From NCBI GenBank assembly GCA_964356335.1, contig CAYHHI010000002.1, forward strand, positions 77,648-141,647: a stretch of 64,000 nucleotides of DNA. The letters run 5' to 3'. Under the pieces are notes generated by a model. It did not search any database and was not told where the DNA came from. It was given only the letters and a program-made list of their open reading frames with translations. Source of the DNA: CAYHHI01 sp964356335 (GTDB taxonomy: Bacteria > Arandabacterota > Arandabacteria > Arandabacterales > Arandabacteraceae). The stretch's first letter is position 1. Every line of letters begins with the position of its first letter. This document shows, in pieces, positions 42,979 to 51,740 of the stretch. A program made the position numbers and the translations under genes.

Positions 42979-44239
42979 GCGAATTGGACCATTGGTGATA
43001 CTGGCTCTTGTGGGGCTCGCTCTTCCATCGATTGGCTATGACTTGGAAACCGGCGGCCTCTCACTTCCTCGCTGCTCTCCGCTTCCGCCTTATTTTTGTG
43101 CGGACGCATCCTACTTCCTTGCGGACAGTTCCTACATGGTCGAAGTCTACTTCAGCGTCTGCAACGAGGGCTTGCAGTTTATCAAGACAGACGATGGCTA
43201 CAAGGCTACCGCTGACGTCTCGGTGGTACTCCGGGATGGAAAAGGCAATCAGATCGCGGGCGATACTTACAGGCTTAAGCTCTACTCGCCGAAGTATGCC
43301 GGGACGACGTCCATTGATTCCTGCCAGACGCATGTGGTCGCCTTCACGGCAAGGCCGGGCGATTTCAAAATGGGGCTGGGTCTTTATGACAGGGATTCGC
43401 GCGCCAAGAGCTTGCTTGAAGCGGCGATCCACATACCATCCCTCATGGGCTACCCCTCACTCAGCGACATAGAGCTGCTCGAGCCGTCGAGCGGGGTACA
43501 CGAGGGTGAAAGGCAAGGTTTCGCCCCCAACATCAGAAGAATTTACGGCGCCGACCGGGACAGCATCCGGTTCTATTACGAGGTCTATCATGGTGAGAAA
43601 CACGATACGCTGCGCGTCTTTCAGGAGATCCTGGATAGCAACGGAACTAAGATCCTCGAAGTATCGAGAATATCAACAGGCAAGGGCCGGGCGGCTCATC
43701 TTGAGACGCTTCCCGCAGATAGCCTCTCAAGCAGGCGCTACACTCTCAGGATCGGCATAAAGACGCCTGAAGGCAAGGTCCTTACCTCAAGGTCAAGGGA
43801 CTTCGAGGTCAGGCGTGAAAGCTTCTATTCGGGGAGGGATGTGGATGATGGGGTTGCGCTTCTCACGTACATCGCAACCAGCAGCCAGATTGATGCTTTC
43901 GCAAAAGCGAATGAAGATGAGAGGAAGAAGATCTGGGAAGAGTTCTGGCGCGAGAAGGATCCGACTCCTGGCACTCCGAGGAACGAGTTCTTGGAGGAAC
44001 ACCTGAGAAGGTTCCGATACGCAAACGAACACTACGCGGTCCCTATGACAGAAGGGTGGAAAGCTGACAGAGGCAGAATCTATATCCTCTATGGGGAGCC
44101 TGACCAGATAGATTCCTATCCTTTTGAGATGGGCAGAAAGCCCACAGAGGTATGGTATTACCTCAGCAAAGGCAGGCGGTTTGTCTTTGTTGACGAGACA
44201 GGCTTCGGTGACTATGTGCTTGTCGGAGGCGGAGGATAG
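42971..44239 (+). CDS. GWxTD-domain protein
   Basis: A 422-residue exported protein with a signal peptide (IGPLVILALVGLALP) and the C-terminal GWxTD domain: PTPGTPRNEFLEEHLRR followed by GWKADRGRIYILYGEPDQID and the closing YYLSKGRRFVFVDETGFGDY. The motif keeps Gly-Trp and Asp but has Ala for Thr. The N-terminal half is a strand-rich region shared loosely with the protein at 34800. ATG 42971 overlaps the permease end by eight bases, which ties this gene to the exporter operon. Function unknown. Confidence 0.85.
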   Translation: MNRRIGPLVILALVGLALPSIGYDLETGGLSLPRCSPLPPYFCADASYFLADSSYMVEVYFSVCNEGLQFIKTDDGYKATADVSVVLRDGKGNQIAGDTYRLKLYSPKYAGTTSIDSCQTHVVAFTARPGDFKMGLGLYDRDSRAKSLLEAAIHIPSLMGYPSLSDIELLEPSSGVHEGERQGFAPNIRRIYGADRDSIRFYYEVYHGEKHDTLRVFQEILDSNGTKILEVSRISTGKGRAAHLETLPADSLSSRRYTLRIGIKTPEGKVLTSRSRDFEVRRESFYSGRDVDDGVALLTYIATSSQIDAFAKANEDERKKIWEEFWREKDPTPGTPRNEFLEEHLRRFRYANEHYAVPMTEGWKADRGRIYILYGEPDQIDSYPFEMGRKPTEVWYYLSKGRRFVFVDETGFGDYVLVGGGG

Positions 44240-45050
44240 ATACGGCGGGACAGGCGTAGTCTTGTGCCCGGTTGCTGGCTTGAGGTCGCGGCCCAACCCT
44301 CGCTCGGAGCTGCTTACGCAGGAAGTGTTTGGCAGGCCCGTCCGTGTCGAAGATATAAGGGGTGACTGGGCGCGGTGCATCTTTCGTGATTCCTCCCAAG
44401 GATGGTTGCCTCTCCCTTGCTTGTGCAGTAATCCCGCTTATAGCCCGAGCCACGTGGTAACCAAGAGATTCGCCGCTGTGCACGTCAGAGGAAAGACCGA
44501 CCTCGTTCTTCCCATGGGCAGTCTTGTTGAGGGATCGGGTAAAGAGGGTGACGTGCATACGGTGAGGCTGCCTGATGGCGGATCTGGATGGATGCCAAGC
44601 GGGGCACTGCGCGAGATCATGTGCCGGAGGCGCAGGCCTGGGCGTCTTGCGCCAGTCACGCGTCGGATGCCGGGCATGAAACATTTTTCCCAGGTGATCA
44701 AGGAGGTAATCGGAGCTCCTTACCTCTGGGGTGGAAGGAGCACCTTTGGCTTTGATTGTTCGGGGTTGGTCCAGTTCTTGTTTGAGCCCTTCGGCATAGA
44801 CCTGCCTCGGAATTCCTGCGAGCAGGCTCGCTCCGGAAGCCTGGTGAGAAGCCTCAAGCGTCTGCGGCCTCTTGATTTGGTGTTCTTTGGAAAGGACCGG
44901 GTCGTCAGCCACGTTGGAGTTCACCTTGGCGGGCTGAGGCTGCTTCACGCCTCGGGTTATGTCAGGGTCGAAAGCCTCGATCCGGTGTCGCGTCTCTTTA
45001 GGGACGATCTGTACGCCAAATTCCAGTGGGCACGAAGGATCATGCCATGA
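44214..45050 (+). CDS. NlpC/P60 (C40) cell-wall peptidase with SH3-like domains
   Basis: Cysteine peptidase of 278 residues that probably cuts gamma-D-glutamyl-diamino acid bonds in muropeptides (YkfC-like). Two SH3-like regions (about 15-65 and 80-130) precede the catalytic domain: Cys182 in FGFDCSGLVQF, His233 in VSHVGVH and a third polar residue, His245, in LLHASGY. No signal peptide is seen, which suits cytoplasmic muropeptide recycling. ATG 44214 overlaps the GWxTD gene by 26 bases and has a weak ribosome site, so the true start is uncertain. The stop overlaps the DUF1611 gene as ATGA. Confidence 0.85.
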   Translation: MCLSEAEDRYGGTGVVLCPVAGLRSRPNPRSELLTQEVFGRPVRVEDIRGDWARCIFRDSSQGWLPLPCLCSNPAYSPSHVVTKRFAAVHVRGKTDLVLPMGSLVEGSGKEGDVHTVRLPDGGSGWMPSGALREIMCRRRRPGRLAPVTRRMPGMKHFSQVIKEVIGAPYLWGGRSTFGFDCSGLVQFLFEPFGIDLPRNSCEQARSGSLVRSLKRLRPLDLVFFGKDRVVSHVGVHLGGLRLLHASGYVRVESLDPVSRLFRDDLYAKFQWARRIMP

Positions 45051-46084
45051 TTAAGGCTGAGAGGCTTGCGATTCTTGCCGAAGGAAAGCTCGGTGTGATT
45101 TCCTCAAAGACGGCAGCCTGCGTGATACGCTACCAGCCCCAAAGAGTAGCCTGTGTGATTGACAGCGCCAAGGCCGGGCTCGATGTTCAGGATGTGCTTG
45201 GTTTCGGCGGCGCTATACCGGTGGTTGGATCAATTCGCGACGCCTTGAGGTTCTCGCCGGACTCGCTCCTGATCGGAATTGCGCCACGGGGAGGCCTCCT
45301 GCCAGACGAATGGCGGGGTGTTGTCCTTGAGGCCATCGAAGGCGGCCTCAACATCTTGAGTGGACTTCATACGATGCTCGGCGATGATCCTGAAATATGC
45401 AGGGCGGCGATGCTCAGAAACGTAGGCATATGGGATATACGGAAACCGGTGCTTCCCGACGGGGTATCCAGGGGACTCTTACCGCATAAGCGGGGTAAGG
45501 TGATCCTCACGGTAGGCTCAGATTGCTCCTCGGGCAAGATGACAGTTGCATATGAGTTGACAGCATTCTTGAAGAAGCAGGGGGTAAGGGCGGAGTTCGT
45601 TGCGACCGGCCAGACCGGTATGCTTCTTTCAGGATGGGGTCAGGCGGTTGATCGCGTGCCTGGCGACTTCATGGCCAGAGTTGTTGAGGACCTCACAGTC
45701 CATGCCCTATCATATTCGGATGCGGCGATAGTTGAAGGCCAGGGGTCCCTTATCCACCCGGCATACTCGTGCGTTACGCTTGCAATCCTTCATGGGTGCT
45801 GGCCTGATGCCATGATCCTTTGCCACCAGCCGACGCGGACACACATCGAGGATTTCGAGATACCTATTCCACCTATGACCAGCCTTGTCAAGATCTATGA
45901 GGGGGCGTGCGAGCCCCTGTTCCGATCGAGGGTGGTCGCCATAGCCCTCAACACCTTCGATCTAAACGATGCCAGGGCGCGAGAAGAGGCTGCCCGGGCC
46001 GAGCACGACACGGGGCTTCCGACCACCGATCCCGTACGATGGGGATCTGGGAAAATCTACGAGAGCCTCGAGGGGGTCCTATGA
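45047..46084 (+). CDS. DUF1611 family P-loop protein (DgcN-like)
   Basis: A 345-residue cytoplasmic protein: an N-terminal Rossmann-like part (VISSKTAACVIRYQPQRVACV, then IGIAPRGGLLPDEWR) and a C-terminal P-loop domain with Walker A GSDCSSGKMT (157-166) and the conserved ATGQTGMLLSGWG and VEGQGSLIHP blocks. As I recall, a family member, DgcN, was described as a D-glutamate N-acetyltransferase acting with the racemase DgcA, an Ala-Glu-epimerase homologue. The same pair of families sits here in the same order, overlapping as ATGA. ATG 45047 is preferred to 45026 because of the overlap with the peptidase stop. Confidence 0.85.
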   Translation: MIKAERLAILAEGKLGVISSKTAACVIRYQPQRVACVIDSAKAGLDVQDVLGFGGAIPVVGSIRDALRFSPDSLLIGIAPRGGLLPDEWRGVVLEAIEGGLNILSGLHTMLGDDPEICRAAMLRNVGIWDIRKPVLPDGVSRGLLPHKRGKVILTVGSDCSSGKMTVAYELTAFLKKQGVRAEFVATGQTGMLLSGWGQAVDRVPGDFMARVVEDLTVHALSYSDAAIVEGQGSLIHPAYSCVTLAILHGCWPDAMILCHQPTRTHIEDFEIPIPPMTSLVKIYEGACEPLFRSRVVAIALNTFDLNDARAREEAARAEHDTGLPTTDPVRWGSGKIYESLEGVL

Positions 46085-47094
46085 ATATCAGAACGAGCAC
46101 ATACGACCTAAACCTCGAAGTGCCTTTCGCCATCGCGCGCGGCACCACCTCTGCACACAGGATCTGTGTTGCCGAGATCGAATACGCCGGGCTCACGGGT
46201 TACGGTGAGGCCTCCCCTTCGGCCTACTACGGAGACAGCCTGGAGAACGCCATGGCGACCATAGAGGGAGCACGTGCGATCGTGGGCGACGATCCGTTTG
46301 CCATTCGCTACGTTTCCGAGCGCCTGAAGCAGCTTTTCCCGGCGAGCCCCTCAGGCAGGGCTGCGGTAGACGCCGCACTTTACGATATCATGGGCAAACT
46401 GGCCGCCCTGCCGCTTTATAAGCTTCTGGGTCTGTCGCGCAAGGCGCTGCCTCTCACGTCCTTCACGGTCGGCGTCGAGGACGTGAGCCTCGCCGAGAGC
46501 CGGATCGAAATCTTGAAGACCTTTCCTGTGCTCAAGGTCAAAGTTGGATTCGGAGAGGAAGAGAGCCTCCTGAGACTTCTGGCACGTGAGACCGGGGCAG
46601 TCCTCAGGGTGGATGCTAATGAAGGGTGGCGAGCCGATGAGGCGATCGAGAAGATCAACGCCTGGAAGAAGTATTCGATAGAGTTCTTTGAGCAGCCTCT
46701 GCCAAAACAGGACAAGGATGGATACAGCAACCTAAGAAAGGCAACCGAGGCAACCATATTCGTCGACGAGGGTGTGGCGTCCAAGGAGGACATTCTCCAG
46801 TGGGTCGGCCTGGCCGATGGCATCAACATCAAACTGATGAAATGCGGCGGGATAAGTGAAGCCCTCGATATGATAAGTGTGGCCCGTGCGGTTGGACTGA
46901 AGACGATGCTGGGTTGTATGGTGGAGAGTGCGCTTGGCATCACAGCGGCAGCCCACATCGCCCCTCTGGTTGACTACTGCGATCTCGATGGTAATCTCCT
47001 TATCACCAATGACCCATTCCTCGGAGTGAGAGCCACGGGGGGCATCATAAACCTGCCCGACCTGCCGGGTTTGGGCGTAACCCCGCGAATGTGA
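46081..47094 (+). CDS. L-Ala-D/L-Glu epimerase-type enzyme (enolase superfamily)
   Basis: A 337-residue (beta/alpha)7-barrel enzyme. All catalytic positions of the muconate-lactonising subgroup are present: KVK with Lys152 and Lys154, metal ligands Asp178 (RVDANEGW), Glu204 (FEQPLP) and Asp229 (FVDEG), and Lys251 (INIKLMKCGG). In Ala-Glu epimerases this set inverts the Glu alpha carbon in L-Ala-D-Glu from peptidoglycan. Next to a DUF1611 gene it could instead be the DgcA-type N-acetyl-D-glutamate racemase. The upstream NlpC/P60 gene supports muropeptide salvage. ATG 46081 overlaps the DUF1611 stop. Confidence 0.88.
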   Translation: MNIRTSTYDLNLEVPFAIARGTTSAHRICVAEIEYAGLTGYGEASPSAYYGDSLENAMATIEGARAIVGDDPFAIRYVSERLKQLFPASPSGRAAVDAALYDIMGKLAALPLYKLLGLSRKALPLTSFTVGVEDVSLAESRIEILKTFPVLKVKVGFGEEESLLRLLARETGAVLRVDANEGWRADEAIEKINAWKKYSIEFFEQPLPKQDKDGYSNLRKATEATIFVDEGVASKEDILQWVGLADGINIKLMKCGGISEALDMISVARAVGLKTMLGCMVESALGITAAAHIAPLVDYCDLDGNLLITNDPFLGVRATGGIINLPDLPGLGVTPRM

Positions 47095-47148
47095 CGGACA
47101 ATCCCTCAAGAACAAGCACTCGCAAGTAATCTTCAAATTCCGCTAAAG

Positions 47149-47161
47149 CCCGCGAAGCGGG
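47149..47161 (+). terminator. Short GC hairpin after the epimerase gene
   Basis: CCCGC and GCGGG pair around a GAA loop, 55 bases past the stop at 47094 and about 60 bases before the module B start. There is no T-run, so it may be a weak terminator or a leader structure. Confidence 0.3.
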
Positions 47162-47219
47162 TGCCGATACCGCCATAAGAGAAATCATGAAAGAGATAAC
47201 TCCAAAGGAGAGGTGTGTG

Positions 47220-49826
47220 ATGCACAGAATCGGATTATTTGCAGCTCTTGCCATTTCCGTGATTTCACTGGCCACGAGCGTCGACGGTGGAACCGCGGGC
47301 AAGATCGCAGGCATGGTCGTTGACAGCGAAACCGGTGAACCCCTGGTTGCGGTCAATATAACGGTGGAGAATACCCATATGGGGGGCATCTCCAACATCG
47401 AGGGCCGGTATCATATTGTCAACCTCCTGCCGGGGACTTACGCGGTCAAGGCCAGCATGATGGGCTATCAGGCGATCGTCAAAGACGGCGTCTCAGTGAG
47501 TTCCGATCTTACCAGCGCGATCGATTTCGAACTGAGTCCGACGGTCCTTGACATCGTTCCCGAAATCGTGGTCACTGCAGAGCGGCCGCTGATAAGAAAA
47601 GACATGACCTCTTCGGTGAGCATCATCGAACACGAAGAGATATCGATGCTACCGATAGAATCTCCATTCGATATCGTGAGCTTCCAGGCGGGTGCAGCGG
47701 TGGACAGAAGGGGTGTGCACGTCCGGGGTGGCCGAGATACAGAGATATCCTACACCGTAAACGGCGCGTCAATCATCGATCCGGTCTTCTCCAGGGCATC
47801 AGCCAACTACGACGAATCCGCCATACAGGAGATGGTGGTGCTGAGTGGTGGGTTCACCCCTGAGTACGGCAATGCCCAGTCCGGTATCGTCAATATCGTG
47901 ACCAAAGAGGGGGGACTCAACTTCAAGGGCGAACTCGAGAAGAGCTTCTACCTGCCCCTGGAGGCCCTCTGGAAATCCGCAGATGATGCCAAGCAGTATG
48001 ATACTGGCCTAGGCAGCACAAAACTCACCCTGAGTGGGCCTTTACCGTGGATCAGCCGGATCAAGTACTTCATATCCGGGGAGACTTCGCAGTGGGACGA
48101 CTGGGATCCACACGTCTACGTGCTTCCGCATCAGGAGCGAAACCTCGACCAGCTGACCTGGAAGGTGACGGGCACGCCAAGTCCCAACCTGAAGCTCTTC
48201 TTCGAAGGTTTATTTTATGACACGCAGTACTACAAGTGGGATGCCCAGCGCCAGAAATTGCCTGAGACCTTCTTGAAGTATGATCGGGAGACCGAGGTCG
48301 GCGTTTTGGGCCTGAGCCATATGATAAGCCAGGATAGCTACTACGATGTTTCCTTGTCGCGCTTCGATACTCGTTATCATGCGGCACAGCCGGGTAAATG
48401 GTGGAATCTCAATAAATCGCAGGAGTGGAATACGACCCCGGTGGACCAAGGTGGTGGCGGCATCAATATCTGGCCGGAATACGATGAGGACAATTTCATT
48501 GTCGGCGGCGACAATCCCCTGTTCCATCACTCACAGTCGGTGATCTATGGAGGCAAAGCAAGTTTCACCAGTCAGGTGAATGAGCACCATCAGGTAAAGA
48601 TTGGTGGCGAGCTTTACAAATATGACACGGTTCACAGAGAAGTCTATGCACCTGCCGGAAACGTTTATCGGAACGACTATCACGTGAAGCCGGCGTACTC
48701 CGTAGGCTACCTTCAGGATAAGGCGGAGTACAGCGGGTTGGTTGTGAACATGGGCTTCAGGGTCGATGCATTTGATCCGGAGTTCAAGGTCCCCTCAGAT
48801 CCAAAATGCCCGTGGGATTCGACCAGCCAGGTGGGAGGGGATGGATGGGGCGGGCCGGACAAGACCGAACCTCCACTCTGGCACCTGAGGGACGCAACGG
48901 TGAAATACCAGGTCAGTCCAAGGCTGGGGATCTCGCATCCGGTCTCCGAAAAGACGGTCCTCCACTTCACTTATGGGCACTACTTCCAGCTGCCGGCCTT
49001 CCGGTATATGTACACCAACACCAAGTTTGACATGGGTGGACACTGGCCTCTGATAGGCAATCCGGACCTCAAACCTGAGCGTACCGTCTCCTACGAGGTC
49101 GGAGTGGAGAACCTGATCTCCGAGGATCTCATGGTGGACCTTACAGGTTTCTATAAGGACATCGATAATCTAATCTCCACGGTGGTTGTGAACGACAGCC
49201 GCGATCCCGCGACACCCGGGTGGGCAACCGAGTACACCACCTATTCCAACACCGATTGGGGCAATGCCAGGGGATTCGAATTCGCGCTTCAGAAGAAGTT
49301 CAAAGAGGACTGGATGGGGCGGGTCAGCTATACCTTCATGATAGCCAAGGGAAGAAGCTCGGATGTAAGTGAGGGCTATATTAACCGCTTCAATGGCAGC
49401 GTGCCGCCAACGCGAGAGTACTATCTCGACTGGGACAGGAGGCATTCGCTTGTCCTCGACCTGGGTTACGGCCAGCGGCAGAGCTGGGCCATCAATTTCC
49501 TTGTGAAATGTGCTTCGGGATCTCCGTATACGCCTGCTGAGAGCTCGAGATCACAGCAGCCTGAACAGAATACTTCCAGGTTCCCGTCAACGTCCGTGGT
49601 CAACATGAAGGTCTCGAAGGACCTGCACCTGTATTCGATGACAGAGAAGGTCTTCCTCCAGGTAGATAATCTGTTCAACAAGAAGAATCTGGTGGCTTTC
49701 GATGACAGCAACACCGACCTGATGAGATACCTGAGATTCCATGGGCAATATACGGGTCCGTTCAACGATGTGACCGTCTTTGGTTCGCCGAGGGAAATCA
49801 AAGCGGGTATTGAGTTGTTCTTCTAG
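47220..49826 (+). CDS. TonB-dependent receptor-like outer membrane protein (module B)
   Basis: An 868-residue paralogue of the receptor at 28935. Signal peptide (IGLFAALAISVISLATSVDG), a CarboxypepD-regulatory-like domain (GKIAGMVVDSETGEPLVAVN to about 90), plug (VDRRGVHVRGGRDTEISYTV, GGFTPEYGNAQSGIVNIVTK) and a barrel ending IKAGIELFF, with terminal Phe. A region like a TonB box (IVVTAERPLI) lies before the plug. ATG 47220 follows AAAGGAG by nine bases; an upstream ATG at 47187 gives eleven residues with no role and was rejected. Starts a three-gene module with the CTD protein and PorV. Confidence 0.9.
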   Translation: MHRIGLFAALAISVISLATSVDGGTAGKIAGMVVDSETGEPLVAVNITVENTHMGGISNIEGRYHIVNLLPGTYAVKASMMGYQAIVKDGVSVSSDLTSAIDFELSPTVLDIVPEIVVTAERPLIRKDMTSSVSIIEHEEISMLPIESPFDIVSFQAGAAVDRRGVHVRGGRDTEISYTVNGASIIDPVFSRASANYDESAIQEMVVLSGGFTPEYGNAQSGIVNIVTKEGGLNFKGELEKSFYLPLEALWKSADDAKQYDTGLGSTKLTLSGPLPWISRIKYFISGETSQWDDWDPHVYVLPHQERNLDQLTWKVTGTPSPNLKLFFEGLFYDTQYYKWDAQRQKLPETFLKYDRETEVGVLGLSHMISQDSYYDVSLSRFDTRYHAAQPGKWWNLNKSQEWNTTPVDQGGGGINIWPEYDEDNFIVGGDNPLFHHSQSVIYGGKASFTSQVNEHHQVKIGGELYKYDTVHREVYAPAGNVYRNDYHVKPAYSVGYLQDKAEYSGLVVNMGFRVDAFDPEFKVPSDPKCPWDSTSQVGGDGWGGPDKTEPPLWHLRDATVKYQVSPRLGISHPVSEKTVLHFTYGHYFQLPAFRYMYTNTKFDMGGHWPLIGNPDLKPERTVSYEVGVENLISEDLMVDLTGFYKDIDNLISTVVVNDSRDPATPGWATEYTTYSNTDWGNARGFEFALQKKFKEDWMGRVSYTFMIAKGRSSDVSEGYINRFNGSVPPTREYYLDWDRRHSLVLDLGYGQRQSWAINFLVKCASGSPYTPAESSRSQQPEQNTSRFPSTSVVNMKVSKDLHLYSMTEKVFLQVDNLFNKKNLVAFDDSNTDLMRYLRFHGQYTGPFNDVTVFGSPREIKAGIELFF

Positions 49827-49841
49827 AATTGGAGGTATGCG

Positions 49842-51740
49842 ATGAAGCCCAAGTGCACGATTGGTCTGGCGATCCTCATTTTGCTGGCGCTCTGTGCGAG
49901 CGTCTGGGCATGGGATGAGGATGCGGTAGCCAAGTTCGGTATGCCTGGAGCGAGCCGCGACGGCCAGCTACAGAATGCGACGCTTTCTCCATGCGTGTCG
50001 GCCAACTTCGGCTATACCATAGGCGATCTCTGGTTCCCGGGCATCTACACGGTGGGCGTCTGTCTTTACACCGGCTATTATCCGGGCTCTGCTGAGAACC
50101 AGCAGATCTTCCAGACTGCCCCGTGGGCAGGAGGATACGTCGAGGGTGCCCCGAACGGAGAGGTTTGGACTGCCATCGGCACCTTCGACCAACTTGATTT
50201 CTTGAGATATGACTCCGTATGCAGCGGTTTCCAGATAGCCCAGCCTGGCAAGAGCTCCATCGAACTTGAGAGCACCTTTGACACGGGGCGCTCGCCCAAG
50301 GACCTGGGCATGGTGGTCACGTTGCGGTATATGATGTGGGCCGATCCGCGCTACGGCGACTTCGTCCTCATAAAGGCCGGACTCAAGTTCAAAAAGGCCA
50401 TAAGGCACTTCTGGTGGGGTTGGATGACAGACTGCGACGTAGGCAACAATACGCTTCCGGATTACTACTACGATGACCTTGTCGGCTACGACGAGATGCG
50501 GGGCGTTGCCTATATGTATGATGATGACGGAGACCCGGCAGTCCAGAGTGACCCCAAGAGCAATCTTCTCTCACCGACGTACATAGGGCAGGTTCTTCTG
50601 TCGGCTCCTCCAGCCGGTGGACGCATAACCGATCCGGCGACCCCGAGTGCCTCGTGGGAAACATTCACGTGGTGGGACTGGAACAATGATGTGACCGGGG
50701 CTGCCTCGGCATACGACCGGATGTCTCAGGGAACGCTAAAGTATAATCCCCCGGACCAGCCCTTCGATTACAGAATGATGACGGCCATAGGGCCCTATGA
50801 GGTTGAAGCTGGTGACTCTGCAACCGTTTATCTTGCTCTGGTCTTCGGCGAGGGTTTTGATGCCGACTACTGGTCACGCAGGGCCAAAATGGGTGGCACG
50901 GTTTCCAACCTGGGCTCGCTCGTGGAACACGTCGAGAACCTCAAGGCCCTGTTTGCAGATGGGCTCTTGATCGCAGACCCCGCTCCCGAGCCGCCCCTGC
51001 TCCATGAACCTCTTGCCAACGGCAAAGAAGTGAGCCTGAGGTGGGAATCCGCTGCTGAGGAAGATAACGACTTCGCAGGCTATCGAGTTTACAAGAGCAT
51101 AGTCTCAAACGTCGGCCCCTGGGACCTGATCCAGGACTTCGGATCAAGGCCGTATGCCAATGCGTGCGTCGATACCTTGAAGATCGGCTTCCCGACCTTC
51201 TACCTGGTGACCGCGTATGACCAGGCCGGCAATGAATCGACCAAAGGCGCCGCGAGCACCAAGACACTTGAAGGAGTCTATGCCACGACGATTCCCTCGG
51301 ATTACGACGGCGACTGTGAGGCCGCATGCCAAGACGAGTGCCAGGGCTGCCCGGAATGCCTCGAGACCTGTAAGCGAGAGTGCATGAGGCGCAAGATGGA
51401 ACATGCGCTCGACGGTGTGTTCGTGGCTCCAAATCCATATCGAGGCACCGCTGATTGGGAGAGACTCGATTATGAGGGACGGTTGACCTTCATGAATCTT
51501 CCCAAGTATTGCGCGGTGTACATTTACTCTCTTACAGGCGAAACGGTCGACGTCGTTTATCACAATCTGCCCGGTGATGGCTCGCCCGATCCGGCCGGCA
51601 ACGAAACCGGGGGCGAGAGCTGGGATATGCTGACGTCTAACAATCAGTCCATTGCGAGCGGCATTTACCTCTACCGGGTGGTGAGTCAGGATTATGGCGA
51701 GAAGATCGGAAAGTTCGCTGTCATAAAGGGCGATAGATGA
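49842..51740 (+). CDS. Secreted protein with Cys-rich insert and FlgD/type-IX-like end (module B)
   Basis: A 632-residue exported protein with signal peptide (TIGLAILILLALCASVWA). The first 350 residues resemble the module A partner only loosely. An Fn3-like domain (PPLLHEPLANGKEVSLRWES) is followed, near 490-515, by a compact run of eight cysteines spaced about 2-4 apart (CEAACQDEC, CQGCPECLETCKREC overlapping). The C-terminus is a FlgD-Ig/type-A-sorting-like domain, from VAPNPYRG to SGIYLYRVVS. The cysteine cluster might bind metal or form disulphides. It sits between the receptor and PorV genes, as in module A, and its stop overlaps the PorV start. Confidence 0.8.
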   Translation: MKPKCTIGLAILILLALCASVWAWDEDAVAKFGMPGASRDGQLQNATLSPCVSANFGYTIGDLWFPGIYTVGVCLYTGYYPGSAENQQIFQTAPWAGGYVEGAPNGEVWTAIGTFDQLDFLRYDSVCSGFQIAQPGKSSIELESTFDTGRSPKDLGMVVTLRYMMWADPRYGDFVLIKAGLKFKKAIRHFWWGWMTDCDVGNNTLPDYYYDDLVGYDEMRGVAYMYDDDGDPAVQSDPKSNLLSPTYIGQVLLSAPPAGGRITDPATPSASWETFTWWDWNNDVTGAASAYDRMSQGTLKYNPPDQPFDYRMMTAIGPYEVEAGDSATVYLALVFGEGFDADYWSRRAKMGGTVSNLGSLVEHVENLKALFADGLLIADPAPEPPLLHEPLANGKEVSLRWESAAEEDNDFAGYRVYKSIVSNVGPWDLIQDFGSRPYANACVDTLKIGFPTFYLVTAYDQAGNESTKGAASTKTLEGVYATTIPSDYDGDCEAACQDECQGCPECLETCKRECMRRKMEHALDGVFVAPNPYRGTADWERLDYEGRLTFMNLPKYCAVYIYSLTGETVDVVYHNLPGDGSPDPAGNETGGESWDMLTSNNQSIASGIYLYRVVSQDYGEKIGKFAVIKGDR

